Shown: positions 36,849-45,573, counted from the first letter of the stretch. The stretch is DNA of 64,000 bases from Pseudomonas nitroreducens TX1 (GCF_000313755.1 NZ_AMZB01000135.1:118453-182452); one strand, 5' to 3'. Made by a program: numbers and translations. The notes: generated by a model not told the origin, from the sequence alone.

Positions 36849-37625
36849 ATGAATGACCTGAACATCGTCGCCCTGGTTTCCATCGGCGCCCACCCGGCCT
36901 CCGGTCGCGCGCGCCGCGCCGACCAGGATGCGCGCGCGGTGGAGCTGGGCATGAGCCTGGCCGGCAAGCGCCTGCGCGTGGTGCATGCCGGCGACGCCGG
37001 GGAAGAAGCGCTGCGCGGCTACCTCGGCATGGGCCTGGACGAACTGGCCGTGCTGGAGCAACCGGCAGGCGCCGACGCCTTGCCGGCGCTGGCGGCCTAT
37101 CTCGGCGACAGCGACGCGCAACTGGTACTTACCGGCACCCAGGCGGAAACCGGCGAAGGCTCGGGCATGCTGCCCTTCCTGCTGGCCGAGCGCCTGGGCT
37201 GGCCGCTGGTGGTCGGCCTGGCGGAAGTGGAGAAAGTGGACGGCGGCAGCGCCCAGGTGCTGCAAGCCCTGCCCCGTGGCCAGCGGCGCCGGTTGAAGGT
37301 ACGTCTGCCCTTTGTCGCCAGCGTCGACAATGCCGCGCCTGTGGCTCGCCAGAGCGCGTTCGGTCCGGCCCGCCGCGGCTATCTGGAAGCCCATGAGGTG
37401 GAAGTGGTCGATGACCCGCTGCTCGCCGAGGGCAACCTGCAACCGGCGCGCCCACGGCCCAAGCGGCTGAAGGTGATCAAGGCGAAGACCGGCGCCGAGC
37501 GCATGAAGGCCGCCACCGCCAAGGCTTCCGGCGGCACCGGGCAGGTGCTCAAGGACGTTACCCCCGAAGCGGGCGCCGAGGCGATCTTCAAGCTGCTGCG
37601 GGAAGAGGGCGTGATTCGAATCTGA
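36849..37625 (+). CDS. Electron-transfer flavoprotein, beta subunit (betaine-pathway copy)
   Basis: A 258-residue ETF beta-type protein. It has a VALVSIGAHPASGR N-terminal strand, the GTQAETGEGSGMLPFLLAERLGWPLV block equivalent to the TDGDTGQVGP-type loop, and a lysine-rich C-terminal part (KRLKVIKAKTGAERMKAATA). It pairs with the alpha subunit upstream and ends the dipeptidase-dgc-etf series. A family A repeat pair follows. Confidence 0.88.
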   Translation: MNDLNIVALVSIGAHPASGRARRADQDARAVELGMSLAGKRLRVVHAGDAGEEALRGYLGMGLDELAVLEQPAGADALPALAAYLGDSDAQLVLTGTQAETGEGSGMLPFLLAERLGWPLVVGLAEVEKVDGGSAQVLQALPRGQRRRLKVRLPFVASVDNAAPVARQSAFGPARRGYLEAHEVEVVDDPLLAEGNLQPARPRPKRLKVIKAKTGAERMKAATAKASGGTGQVLKDVTPEAGAEAIFKLLREEGVIRI

Positions 37626-37638
37626 CGTTACAGCTTTG

Positions 37639-37704
37639 GTAGGAGCGAGCTTGCTCGCGAACAATCCCCCCAGCGGGGCAATTCGCGAGCAAGCTCGCTC
37701 CTAC
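37639..37704. repeat. Perfect family A inverted pair
   Basis: GTAGGAGCGAGCTTGCTCGCGAA and its exact inverse are 20 nt apart, so the whole unit can fold into a clover. A related half-copy (GTGCGAGCGGACCTTGTCCGCGAA) lies at 37725-37748. Confidence 0.9.
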
Positions 37705-37921
37705 AAAATCTCTCCTTTGCTTCCGTGCGAGCGGACCTTGTCCGCGAATTACCTGTCCAAATCGCTCTGGCAGCCGGAAATCGTTGAAATAGCACGAGAA
37801 TTATCTCGTAAGCTATTGAATTGACAGCATACGGCTTGTCAGAAGTTCACCGTTTCCACTGGCCCCGCCGCGCCCCATTCTTTATCCTCCGCACCCTTTG
37901 AAAGGCTTTGCGGAGGCTCCC

Positions 37922-38152
37922 ATGCTTGATTCCACCCTCGAACAACTTGAACAACTGGTCGCCGAACTGCTGCAGCAGAACGACGTGCTGGTGCAGGACA
38001 ACGCCGCCGTGCGTGAAGAGCTGCTCAAGGCCCGCGAGGAAAACGACAGCCTGCAGCTGTCCCTGATGGAGCAGGAAGAGAAGCACAATGCGACCGCTAC
38101 CCGTCTGCAGGCGCTGGTCCGCCGCGTCAGCGACAGCCGCGCCCACGCATGA
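37922..38152 (+). CDS. TIGR02449 family small coiled-coil protein
   Basis: A 76-residue, almost entirely coiled-coil protein (LEQLEQLVAELLQQNDVLVQ..., REENDSLQLSLMEQEEK) typical of the TIGR02449 family found next to zapA. By shape and context it resembles ZapB-like division proteins. An in-frame start 8 codons upstream would overlap a hairpin and lacks a ribosome site. Its stop overlaps the zapA ATG by four bases. Confidence 0.85.
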   Translation: MLDSTLEQLEQLVAELLQQNDVLVQDNAAVREELLKAREENDSLQLSLMEQEEKHNATATRLQALVRRVSDSRAHA

Positions 38153-38445
38153 GTGGCGACGGCGTCCGCGTCCTGCGCATCCTCGGACGCGAGTACAGCG
38201 TCCGGGCGCCGGCCGGTGAAGAGCGCCGGCTGCAGAATGCGGCCGCGCTGTTGCAGGCGGAAATCACCGCCAGCAAGAAGAAATTCCCCTACGTCACCAG
38301 CAATGAGCTGATGGTGCTTTCCGCGCTCAACCTCTGTGCCCGTCAGCTGGGCGCATCGGATGCCGAGTGCGACGAGGCGGACGCCGTGGAGCGTATCGCC
38401 GCCCTCAACCGCCGGATTCTCGATCACCTGCAACGGCAGGATTGA
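38149..38445 (+). CDS. zapA: Cell division protein ZapA
   Basis: A 98-residue protein that bundles FtsZ filaments at the division site. The N-terminal VRVLRILGREYSVRAPAGEERRLQNAA block and the C-terminal helix (AVERIAALNRRILDHLQRQ) match the family. It overlaps the upstream coiled-coil gene by ATGA. In P. aeruginosa a 6S RNA gene and ygfA follow; here repeats and aspA follow instead. Confidence 0.93.
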   Translation: MSGDGVRVLRILGREYSVRAPAGEERRLQNAAALLQAEITASKKKFPYVTSNELMVLSALNLCARQLGASDAECDEADAVERIAALNRRILDHLQRQD

Positions 38446-38480
38446 TCCTCGCGCGTTTCCTGGTGCGATTCATGCCAATC

Positions 38481-38540
38481 GGGGACGGAGTCCGCTCCTA
38501 CGAAACCTGAAACTGCGTAGGAGCAGGCTCCGTCCGCGAT
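38481..38540. repeat. Palindromic repeat with GGACGGAGTCCGCTCCTACG core
   Basis: The arm at 38483-38502 and its near-inverse at 38515-38537 are 12 nt apart. It is another subtype of the family A repeats and lies between convergent zapA and aspA. Confidence 0.8.
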
Positions 38541-38567
38541 GTTTTCCGCCATGCCCAAATCGCAGGC

Positions 38568-38601
38568 AAAAAAAAGGGGACACCGGGGTAAGCGGTGTCC
38601 C
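38568..38601 (-). terminator. Strong intrinsic terminator distal to aspA
   Basis: On the minus strand GGGACACCG-loop-CGGTGTCCC (9-bp stem) is followed by CC and eight T. It lies about 175-205 bases after the aspA stop and so defines a long aspA 3' untranslated region. Confidence 0.88.
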
Positions 38602-38771
38602 TTCTAAAGGAGAGTGGGCCCAAGGGCCCCTCAACCGGTGAGACGTGGCGCTTCGGACGAGTCCGCCGCGCCGGGCATAAAAGAAGGGACCGGGGGTAAC
38701 CAATCCCTGAAAGGTGAGGGAGGAATACTCCCCCTCAACCGGTGAGACGTGCCCGGCTCGCGCCGGGCGGG
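38568..38771 (-). repeat. Tandem duplicated element in the aspA 3' untranslated region
   Basis: Two homologous units of about 70 nt lie in direct orientation. Each contains an identical 21-base box (38627-38647 and 38731-38751, 104 bp apart; core CTCAACCGGTGAGACGTG) followed on the minus strand by a hairpin. The distal unit ends in the perfect terminator, the proximal one in a weaker hairpin (GGGA...TCCC then TTCTTTT at 38685-38711). GCCCGGC/GCCGGGC at 38751-38768 forms another hairpin next to the aspA stop. Confidence 0.75.
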
Positions 38772-38774
38772 TGA

Positions 38775-40199
38775 TCAGGCGCGCAGCGGAATCAGGCGCG
38801 GGGCGATCATGTTTTCCGGCAGCAGGATGTCGGCCAGGGTGGCTTCGTCCAGCAGCTTTTCTTCGCGAACCAGTTCCAGAACGCCGCGGCCGGTTTCCAG
38901 CGCGATCTTGGCGATGCGGGTGGAGTTCTCGTAGCCGATGTACGGGTTCAGCGCGGTGACCAGGCCGATGCTGTGCTCCACCAGCTGGTGGCAGCGCTCG
39001 ACGTTGGCGGTGATGCCGGTGATGCAATGCTCGCGCAGCATGTCCATGGCGCGCTGGAGCAGGCGGATCGAGTCGAAGATCTTGTAGGCGATCAGCGGCT
39101 CCATCACGTTCAGTTGCAGCTGGCCGCCTTCGGCGGCGATGGTCAGCGCCAGGTCGTTGCCCATGATTTCGAAGGCGCACATGTTCACGGCCTCCGGGAT
39201 CACCGGGTTGACCTTGCCCGGCATGATCGAGCTGCCCGGCTGGCGCGGCGGCAGGTTGATCTCGTTGATGCCGGTGCGCGGGCCGCTGGACAGCAGGCGC
39301 AGGTCGTTGCAGATCTTCGACAGCTTGACCGCGGTGCGCTTGAGCATGCCGGAGAACAGCACGAAGGCGCCCATGTCGGAGGTGGCTTCGATCAGGTCGG
39401 CGGCCGGGACGACCGGCTGCCCGCTGATTTCAGCCAGGCGCTCGACGGCCAGCTTCTGGTAGCCGGGGTCGGCGTTGATGCCGGTGCCGATCGCGGTGCC
39501 GCCGAGGTTCACTTCGGTCAGCAGTTCCGGCGCCAGGCGACGCAGGCGGTCGAGGTCTTCGCCCAGGGTAGTGGCGAAGGCGTGGAACTCCTGGCCCAGG
39601 GTCATCGGCACCGCGTCTTGCAGCTGGGTACGACCCATCTTCAGTACGCCGGCGAACTCGACGCCCTTGGCGGCGAAGGCCTGGATCAGGCTGTCGAGGC
39701 TGGCCAGCAGGGTGTCGTGGCCGAGCAGCAGGCCCAGGCGGATGGCGGTCGGGTAGGCGTCGTTGGTCGACTGCGCCATGTTCACATCGTTGTTCGGGTG
39801 CAGGTACTTGTACTCACCCTTGGCGTGGCCCATGGCTTCGAGCGCGATGTTCGCGATGACTTCGTTCGCGTTCATGTTGGTCGAGGTGCCGGCGCCACCC
39901 TGGATCATGTCCACCACGAACTGGTCGTGGAAGTCGCCACGGATCAGACGGGCACAGGCTTCGCTGATGGCGGCGTGCTTGTCTGCCGGCAGGTGGCCGA
40001 GCTTGTGGTTGGCATCGGCTGCCGCCTGCTTGACCATCGCCAGGGCGACGACCAGTTTCGGGTAGTGCGACAGCGGCACGCCCGAGAGGCGGAAGTTGTT
40101 CACAGCGCGCAGGGTCTGGATGCCGTAGTAGGCGTCAGAAGGTACTTCGAGGGTGCCGAGGAGGTCTTTCTCGATGCGGAACGATGCAACAGGGGACAT
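38775..40199 (-). CDS. aspA: Aspartate ammonia-lyase
   Basis: A 474-residue member of the fumarase/aspartase family that converts aspartate to fumarate and ammonia. The signature GSSIMPGKVNPVIPEA is intact, and GGAGTSTNMNANEVIAN and LHPNNDVNMAQSTNDAYPTA match aspartases. Length equals the P. aeruginosa enzyme. The ATG at MSPVASFRIEKDLLG is chosen on family alignment; no strong ribosome site precedes it. The divergent LysR gene is a likely regulator. Confidence 0.94.
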   Translation of the reverse strand: MSPVASFRIEKDLLGTLEVPSDAYYGIQTLRAVNNFRLSGVPLSHYPKLVVALAMVKQAAADANHKLGHLPADKHAAISEACARLIRGDFHDQFVVDMIQGGAGTSTNMNANEVIANIALEAMGHAKGEYKYLHPNNDVNMAQSTNDAYPTAIRLGLLLGHDTLLASLDSLIQAFAAKGVEFAGVLKMGRTQLQDAVPMTLGQEFHAFATTLGEDLDRLRRLAPELLTEVNLGGTAIGTGINADPGYQKLAVERLAEISGQPVVPAADLIEATSDMGAFVLFSGMLKRTAVKLSKICNDLRLLSSGPRTGINEINLPPRQPGSSIMPGKVNPVIPEAVNMCAFEIMGNDLALTIAAEGGQLQLNVMEPLIAYKIFDSIRLLQRAMDMLREHCITGITANVERCHQLVEHSIGLVTALNPYIGYENSTRIAKIALETGRGVLELVREEKLLDEATLADILLPENMIAPRLIPLRA

Positions 40200-40401
40200 G
40201 ACAGAGATTGTCTCAAAGGAACACGGCCAGTGCCGCGATGCCCGGTAGACTAAGGATTTCGCCTTTCGTCGGCCAATGCTGTTAAAGGCTGTCTCATGCA
40301 CGAACGGCATAATGTACCCTGTGACGAATTGATGACGGCGAGCGTATGCCTGTGCTACGCGCGCCCGGCTCCTGACCCCGTGTGACAGCGTTGGAGTTGA
40401 C

Positions 40402-41316
40402 GTGAACCTCGAAACCAAATGGCTGGAAGATTTCAGCACCCTGGCCACCACCCGCAGTTTTTCCCAGGCCGCTGAAAAGCGCTTCGTCACCCAGCCCGCG
40501 TTCAGCCGGCGCATCCGCAGCCTGGAGGACGCCCTCGGCCTGACCCTGGTGAACCGTCAGCGCACGCCCATCGAACTGACCGAGGCAGGCCAACTGTTCC
40601 TGGTCACCGCCCGCGCGGTGGTCGAGCAACTCGGCCAGGTGGTGCGCCACCTGCACCATCTGGAGGGCGGGCAGGGCGAAGTGCTGCAGTTCGCCGCCGC
40701 ACACTCCCTGGCGCTGGGTTTCTTCCCGGCATGGATCTCGCGCCTGCGCTCCGAGGGCCTGAACATCGCCAGCCGCCTGGTGGCGACCAACGTCGGCGAA
40801 GCGGTGCACCTGCTGCGCGAAGGCGGCTGCGACCTGATGATGGCCTTCTACGACCCGGACGCCGCGCTGCAGATGGACCCGGACGTCTTCCCCTCGCTGC
40901 ACCTGGGGCGCACCGAGATGCTGCCGGTGTGTGCGGTGAACTCCGCCGGCGTGCCGCTCTACGACCTCGACAGCGGCCAGAGCGTGCCGCTGCTGGCCTA
41001 CAGCGCCGGCGCCTTCCTCGGACGCGGGGTGAACCTGCTGCTGCGCCAGCGCAACCTGCGCTACACCACCGTCTATGAAACGGCGATGGCCGACAGCCTG
41101 AAGAGCATGGCGCTGCAGGGCATGGGCGTGGCCTGGGTGCCGCGCCTGAGCATGGAGTCCGAGCTGGCGCGCGGCGAGCTGGCGCTGTGCGGCGGCCCGC
41201 ACTGGATCGTCCCGCAGGAAATCCGCCTGTACCGCTGCGCCCTGGTGCGCAAGGCGCAGATCCGCCTGTTGTGGCGCAAGCTCGAAGGCGGCCTGGGGCT
41301 GGACGAGACGCCCTGA
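40402..41316 (+). CDS. LysR-family transcriptional regulator divergent from aspA
   Basis: A 304-residue LysR-type regulator with an N-terminal helix-turn-helix (about 3-60; TTRSFSQAAEKRFVTQPAFSRRIRSLE) and a C-terminal ligand-binding domain. The start is GTG with TTGGAG upstream; no nearer ATG exists. It shares a 202-base control region with aspA, and the same pair is found in P. aeruginosa, so control of aspA is likely. The effector is unknown. Confidence 0.9.
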   Translation: MNLETKWLEDFSTLATTRSFSQAAEKRFVTQPAFSRRIRSLEDALGLTLVNRQRTPIELTEAGQLFLVTARAVVEQLGQVVRHLHHLEGGQGEVLQFAAAHSLALGFFPAWISRLRSEGLNIASRLVATNVGEAVHLLREGGCDLMMAFYDPDAALQMDPDVFPSLHLGRTEMLPVCAVNSAGVPLYDLDSGQSVPLLAYSAGAFLGRGVNLLLRQRNLRYTTVYETAMADSLKSMALQGMGVAWVPRLSMESELARGELALCGGPHWIVPQEIRLYRCALVRKAQIRLLWRKLEGGLGLDETP

Positions 41317-41353
41317 TCCGCCTTGCGAGGCGGACGACCGGGGCTGTTCCGTT

Positions 41354-41377
41354 TATTTGATAAGCATTATCATTTGC
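41354..41377. promoter_or_regulatory. Fur box
   Basis: TGATAAGCATTATCA (41358-41372) is a perfect inverted repeat matching the core of the iron-repressor Fur consensus (GATAATGATAATCATTATC). It lies about 70 bases before the sigma factor start, so iron should repress the three-gene system downstream. Confidence 0.85.
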
Positions 41378-41442
41378 GCCTTTCCAGGGTCTTTCCCTCG
41401 CGCCGTCTTCGGTGCGGACCGCTGGCGAGCCCGCATCTGAAG

Positions 41443-42030
41443 ATGTCCCATCCTGACCGCCCGGCCGACTCCCGCGCCGCGGACGCCCCGGCGCCCGCCG
41501 AGGCGCTGCCGCGCGAGGACTTCCTGCAGGTGTTCCTATCCCAGCGCCCGCGCATGGAGGCCCTGGTGCAGCGCCGCGTCGGCTGCCGCGCCACCGCGGC
41601 GGACCTGGTGCAGGATCTGTTCCTGCGCTTCTGGCAGCGTCCGCAGGCGCCGGTGGAGGAGTTGGGCAGCTACCTGCTGCGCAGCGCGCGCAACCTCGCC
41701 ATCGATCACCTGCGCGGCGAGGACTCGCGCGGCCGCACGCTGAGCGCGCTGCTACCCGATGACGACGATGCGCAGCCATCGCCCGAACAGGCGATGCAGG
41801 CCGGCGCCACACTGGAGCTGATAGAAGACGCTCTGCGCCAGTTGCCTGAGCGCACCCGCCACATCTTCCTGCTCAGCCGCGTGCACGGCCGCACCTATGG
41901 CGAGATCGCCACGGCCATGGGGCTTTCCCAGAGCGCTGTGGAAAAACATATGATGCGCGCCCTCGATGCCTGCAAGGCGAGCCTGGAGCCCGCCGAGCCG
42001 GCTGTTCGCCGTGGAGCCGCCGACCGATGA
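41443..42030 (+). CDS. ECF RNA polymerase sigma factor, FecI/iron-starvation type
   Basis: The 195-residue protein has region 2 (RRVGCRATAADLVQDLFLRFWQRP...) and region 4 (LPERTRHIFLLSRVHGRTYGEIATAMGLSQSAVEKHMMRAL). The start MSHPDRPAD follows a Fur box; an earlier in-frame ATG at 41323 would put the Fur box inside the gene. Its stop overlaps the FecR-type gene by four bases (ATGA). It should transcribe the downstream receptor gene when its siderophore is sensed. Confidence 0.92.
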   Translation: MSHPDRPADSRAADAPAPAEALPREDFLQVFLSQRPRMEALVQRRVGCRATAADLVQDLFLRFWQRPQAPVEELGSYLLRSARNLAIDHLRGEDSRGRTLSALLPDDDDAQPSPEQAMQAGATLELIEDALRQLPERTRHIFLLSRVHGRTYGEIATAMGLSQSAVEKHMMRALDACKASLEPAEPAVRRGAADR

Positions 42031-43031
42031 AGCCCGTTATCGCCACCTCGCCCGAGGACGCCCAGCGTCAGGCGCGCCAGTGGCTGCTGCGCTTGCAGGA
42101 TCGCGGCGGCGAAGCCTGGCTGGAGGCTTTCCAGGCCTGGCTGGCGGCTGATCCACGGCATGCCAGGGCTTATGCCGAAGTCGATGCACTATGGCTGGCC
42201 AGCGCCGCACCGGCGCAACGGCTGGCAGCGGAGGAGGGTGATGCCCTGAGCGCCTATCTGGCGCAGATGGACCGCCCCGCGACCCACCGCGCCCAAGGCA
42301 ATCACCGACGCTGGAGCTATCCGCTGGCCAGCGCCGCCTGCCTGTTGCTGATGCTCTGGGTCGGCGGCTGGTGGTCGCCGGGCAACTGGGTCACCGACCT
42401 CTCGGCCGATTACGTCAGCGCGCCGGGCGAAGTGCGCGAGGTCACCCTGGGTGACGGCTCGCGCCTGACCCTGGATGCCGACAGCGCCGTCGCCGTGTCC
42501 CTTGAGGGCGAGCAACGCCGCGTCGACCTGTTGCGCGGCGCCGCGTCCTTCGCGGTGAAGCACCTGCCCAAGCCCTTCGTGGTGCGGGCGGGCGAAGGCG
42601 AAGCGCGGGTGCTGGGCACCGAGTTCGAAGTCCGTCGCCTGGGCGAGCAGACCCACGTGACCGTCGCTGAAGGCCGCGTCTCGGTGCGTGGCAGTCATGC
42701 GGTCGGGGGGCCGGAAGTGGTACTCGGTGCGGGCGAACGCGTCGGCATCGATGGCACGAAGCTGGGCAACGCTCAGCCCGCCGACGCCCAGGCCGCGCTG
42801 GCATGGCGCGAGGGCTGGCTGACCTTCTACCGTGCGCCGCTGGGCGAGGTGCTGGCACGTCTGGGCACCTACTATCCGGGCCGCATCCTGCTGCTCGACC
42901 AGGAACTGGCACAGCGCCGGGTCAGCGGCAGTTTCCGCAGCAGCGACCCGCAGGCCGCGCTGGACTCGCTGCAAGCGGTGGTGGGCTTCCGCCAACAGCC
43001 GCTGCTGGGGCGTTTCGTGCTGATTCGTTGA
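42027..43031 (+). CDS. FecR-family anti-sigma regulator
   Basis: A 334-residue inner-membrane regulator. The N-terminal cytoplasmic part (AQRQARQWLLRLQ) holds the sigma factor, a single membrane helix (about 96-112, SAACLLLMLWVGGWW) follows, and the periplasmic FecR domain includes REVTLGDGSRLTLDADSAV and LLRGAASFAV. The C-terminal STN-binding part begins near FYRAPLGEVLARLGTYYPGRI. It relays the receptor signal to the sigma factor. Confidence 0.92.
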   Translation: MKPVIATSPEDAQRQARQWLLRLQDRGGEAWLEAFQAWLAADPRHARAYAEVDALWLASAAPAQRLAAEEGDALSAYLAQMDRPATHRAQGNHRRWSYPLASAACLLLMLWVGGWWSPGNWVTDLSADYVSAPGEVREVTLGDGSRLTLDADSAVAVSLEGEQRRVDLLRGAASFAVKHLPKPFVVRAGEGEARVLGTEFEVRRLGEQTHVTVAEGRVSVRGSHAVGGPEVVLGAGERVGIDGTKLGNAQPADAQAALAWREGWLTFYRAPLGEVLARLGTYYPGRILLLDQELAQRRVSGSFRSSDPQAALDSLQAVVGFRQQPLLGRFVLIR

Positions 43032-43032
43032 G

Positions 43033-43143
43033 CGCGAAAATATTTTCGAAAAAGGGTGAGGTACCGAGGCGGCTGCTCCGTGTAGTGGTCATGAATGCGA
43101 GTTATTCGCATGTGGAATCGACCTTTCGAGCAAGTGAGCCCCG
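43033..43143 (+). promoter_or_regulatory. Leader of the TonB receptor gene
   Basis: CGAAAATATTTTCG (43034-43047) is a palindrome overlapping the start of the gap, and ATGCGA-GTTAT-TCGCAT is another at 43094-43110. The region is expected to hold the promoter used by the neighbouring sigma factor, but I cannot place its -35 and -10 with confidence. Confidence 0.35.
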
Positions 43144-45573
43144 ATGACCCCGCTGCGCCGCGCTATCCCCGAACTGTCCCTGAAACCGCTCGCCGCCTGG
43201 GTGCTCGGTACTGCCCTGGCCACCGCGGCGGCACCGGCCGCATGGGCGGAAGGAGCCGCCGCCAGCTCCGCGCTGCAAGTGAAATTCCCTTTCGCCATCG
43301 CCGCCCAGCCGCTGCCCCAGGCACTCAACGAGTTCAGCCGGGTGACCGGCCTGAGCGTGGTCTACACCGATGAGGCGCCGTATGACCTGAAGGCCCCGGC
43401 GGTCTCCGGACAGCTGAGCGCCGGTGACGCGCTGGACCGTCTGCTGGCCGGTTCCGGCTACCGCTTCCGCGCCCTCGACGACCGCACCCTGACCCTGGAG
43501 CGCCTGCCCACCGACACCCTCAGCCTCACCGACACCACGGTCACCGGCCAGGCGGCTGCCACCCGCTATCAGCCGGCGCCGGTCGCCTCCATCGGTCGTA
43601 CCGACACGCCGGTACTGGAAACCCCGCAGAGCATCGTCACCGTCCCGGCCCAGGCGCTGCGTGACCAGAAGCCGCGCAACCTCGATGACGCGCTGGGCAA
43701 TATCAGTGGCGTGACCCAGGCCAATACCCTCGGCGGCACCCAGGACGCGGTGATGAAACGCGGCTTCGGTGACAACCGCGACGGCTCGATCATGCGCGAT
43801 GGCCTGCCCTCGGTACTGGGTCGCAACCTCACCGCCAGCGCCGACCACGTTGAAGTGCTCAAGGGCCCGGCCTCGCTGCTCTATGGCATCCAGGACCCGG
43901 GCGGCGTGGTCAACGTGGTGAGCAAGAAGCCGCAGCTGCAGCAGTACAGCGCCGTGACCCTGCGTGGCTCGACTTTCGCCCACGGCAAGCAGGGCAGCGG
44001 CGCGCAGGTCGACACCACCGGCGCGCTGGGTGAAAGCAACCTGGCCTACCGGCTGATCGTCGATCACCAGGACGAGAACTACTGGCGCAACTTCGGCCAA
44101 CAGCGCGAGACCCTGGTCGCCCCGTCCCTGGCCTGGTTCGGCGAGGACACCACGGTGAACCTCAGCTACGAGCACCGCGAGTTCAAGACGCCGTTCGACC
44201 GCGGCACCGCCATTGATCCGCGCACCAACAAGCCACTGGATATCCCGCGCACGCGCCGCCTGGACGAACCGTTCAACATCACCGAAGGCCGCTCCGACCT
44301 CACCCGGCTGGATGTCGAGCATCGCCTCGACGATGCCTGGAAAGCGCACTTCGCCTACGGCTGGACCCGCGAAACCTACGACGACAACCAGGCGCGGGTG
44401 ACCAAGGTGGACAGCGCCAAGGGCACCGTGACGCGCCGTGTCGACGGCACCCACGGCGCGGTGAGCAGCGACAGCTTCGCCACCGTGGGGCTCAACGGCG
44501 ACCTGCAATTGGGCGGCTTCCGCCATGAAGTGACCTTCGGCATCGACAGCGAGAAGCGCAAGATCTACCGCGCCGACCTGATCCGTGACACCAAGAACAC
44601 CACCCTGAACTACCTCGATCCGGTCTATGGGCAGGTCTCTCCCGCCACCCGCGTCAGCCCGGCGGACAGCGACCAGACCGACAAGCTGCGCAGCGACTCG
44701 CTGTTCCTGCAGGACTCCTGGCACCTCGACGAGCACTGGATCCTGGTGGCAGGCGGGCGCTACCAGATGTACGACCAGTACGCCGGGCGCGGCCGGCCGT
44801 TCAAGGCCAATACCGACATCAGCGGGCAGAAGTGGGTGCCGCGCGCCGGGGTGATCTACAAGATCAACGACGAGATGTCGCTGTATGGCAGCTATACCCA
44901 GTCGTTCAAGCCCAATTCCACCATTGCGCCGCTGTCCACGGGCGAGGTGATCGACTCGGCGATCCAGCCTGAGCAGGCTTCGTCCTGGGAAGTCGGCGGC
45001 AAACTCGACATTCCCGGCCGCGTCACTGCCAACCTGGCTTTCTTCGACATCCGCAAGCGCAACGTGATGGTCACCCAGCTCGACGCCAATGGCGACAGCC
45101 GCGTCAGCACCGCCGGCAAGGTGCGCTCCTATGGCGCGGAACTGGACGTGACCGGGCAATTGACCGAGAGCTGGAGCCTGCTTGGCAGCTACGCCTGGCT
45201 GGACGCGGAAGTGACCGAGGACCCTGAACTGGAAGGCAACCGCCTGCAGAACGTGGCGAAGCAGACCGCCTCGCTGACGGCGGTGTACGACGCCGGCTCG
45301 CTGCTCGGCGGCGACGACCTGCGCCTGGGCGGTGGCGCCCGCTACGTGGGCAAGCGCGCGGGCGACCCGGCCAACTCCTTCGAGCTGCCGTCCTATACCG
45401 TGGCCGACGCCTTCGCCAGCTATGACACCCAGCTGGGCGGGCACAAGGTCGGCTTCCAGTTCAACGTGAAGAACCTGTTCGACCGCACCTACTATCCGTC
45501 GGCGGCGAACAACCTCTACGTGGCCGTGGGCGAGCCGCGGCAGTTCGAGTTGTCGACCACTGTGGAGTTCTGA
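43144..45573 (+). CDS. TonB-dependent siderophore receptor with signalling domain
   Basis: An 809-residue outer-membrane receptor. A signal peptide ends near AAWAE. The secretin/TonB N-terminal (STN) signalling domain spans about 45-115, with FAIAAQPLPQALNEFSRVTG at its start. The TonB box/plug follows (TPQSIVTVPAQALRDQ, VEVLKGPASLLYGIQDPGGVVNVVSKKP) and then the barrel, ending in F (LSTTVEF). It imports an iron-siderophore and signals through the FecR protein. The best guess is a hydroxamate type (ferrichrome/ferrioxamine, FiuA- or FoxA-like), but specificity is uncertain. Confidence 0.9.
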   Translation: MTPLRRAIPELSLKPLAAWVLGTALATAAAPAAWAEGAAASSALQVKFPFAIAAQPLPQALNEFSRVTGLSVVYTDEAPYDLKAPAVSGQLSAGDALDRLLAGSGYRFRALDDRTLTLERLPTDTLSLTDTTVTGQAAATRYQPAPVASIGRTDTPVLETPQSIVTVPAQALRDQKPRNLDDALGNISGVTQANTLGGTQDAVMKRGFGDNRDGSIMRDGLPSVLGRNLTASADHVEVLKGPASLLYGIQDPGGVVNVVSKKPQLQQYSAVTLRGSTFAHGKQGSGAQVDTTGALGESNLAYRLIVDHQDENYWRNFGQQRETLVAPSLAWFGEDTTVNLSYEHREFKTPFDRGTAIDPRTNKPLDIPRTRRLDEPFNITEGRSDLTRLDVEHRLDDAWKAHFAYGWTRETYDDNQARVTKVDSAKGTVTRRVDGTHGAVSSDSFATVGLNGDLQLGGFRHEVTFGIDSEKRKIYRADLIRDTKNTTLNYLDPVYGQVSPATRVSPADSDQTDKLRSDSLFLQDSWHLDEHWILVAGGRYQMYDQYAGRGRPFKANTDISGQKWVPRAGVIYKINDEMSLYGSYTQSFKPNSTIAPLSTGEVIDSAIQPEQASSWEVGGKLDIPGRVTANLAFFDIRKRNVMVTQLDANGDSRVSTAGKVRSYGAELDVTGQLTESWSLLGSYAWLDAEVTEDPELEGNRLQNVAKQTASLTAVYDAGSLLGGDDLRLGGGARYVGKRAGDPANSFELPSYTVADAFASYDTQLGGHKVGFQFNVKNLFDRTYYPSAANNLYVAVGEPRQFELSTTVEF

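Noticed and set aside
38446..38480. 6S RNA gene after zapA
   Set aside because: Only about 35 bases are available before a palindromic repeat, and no closing long stem is present.
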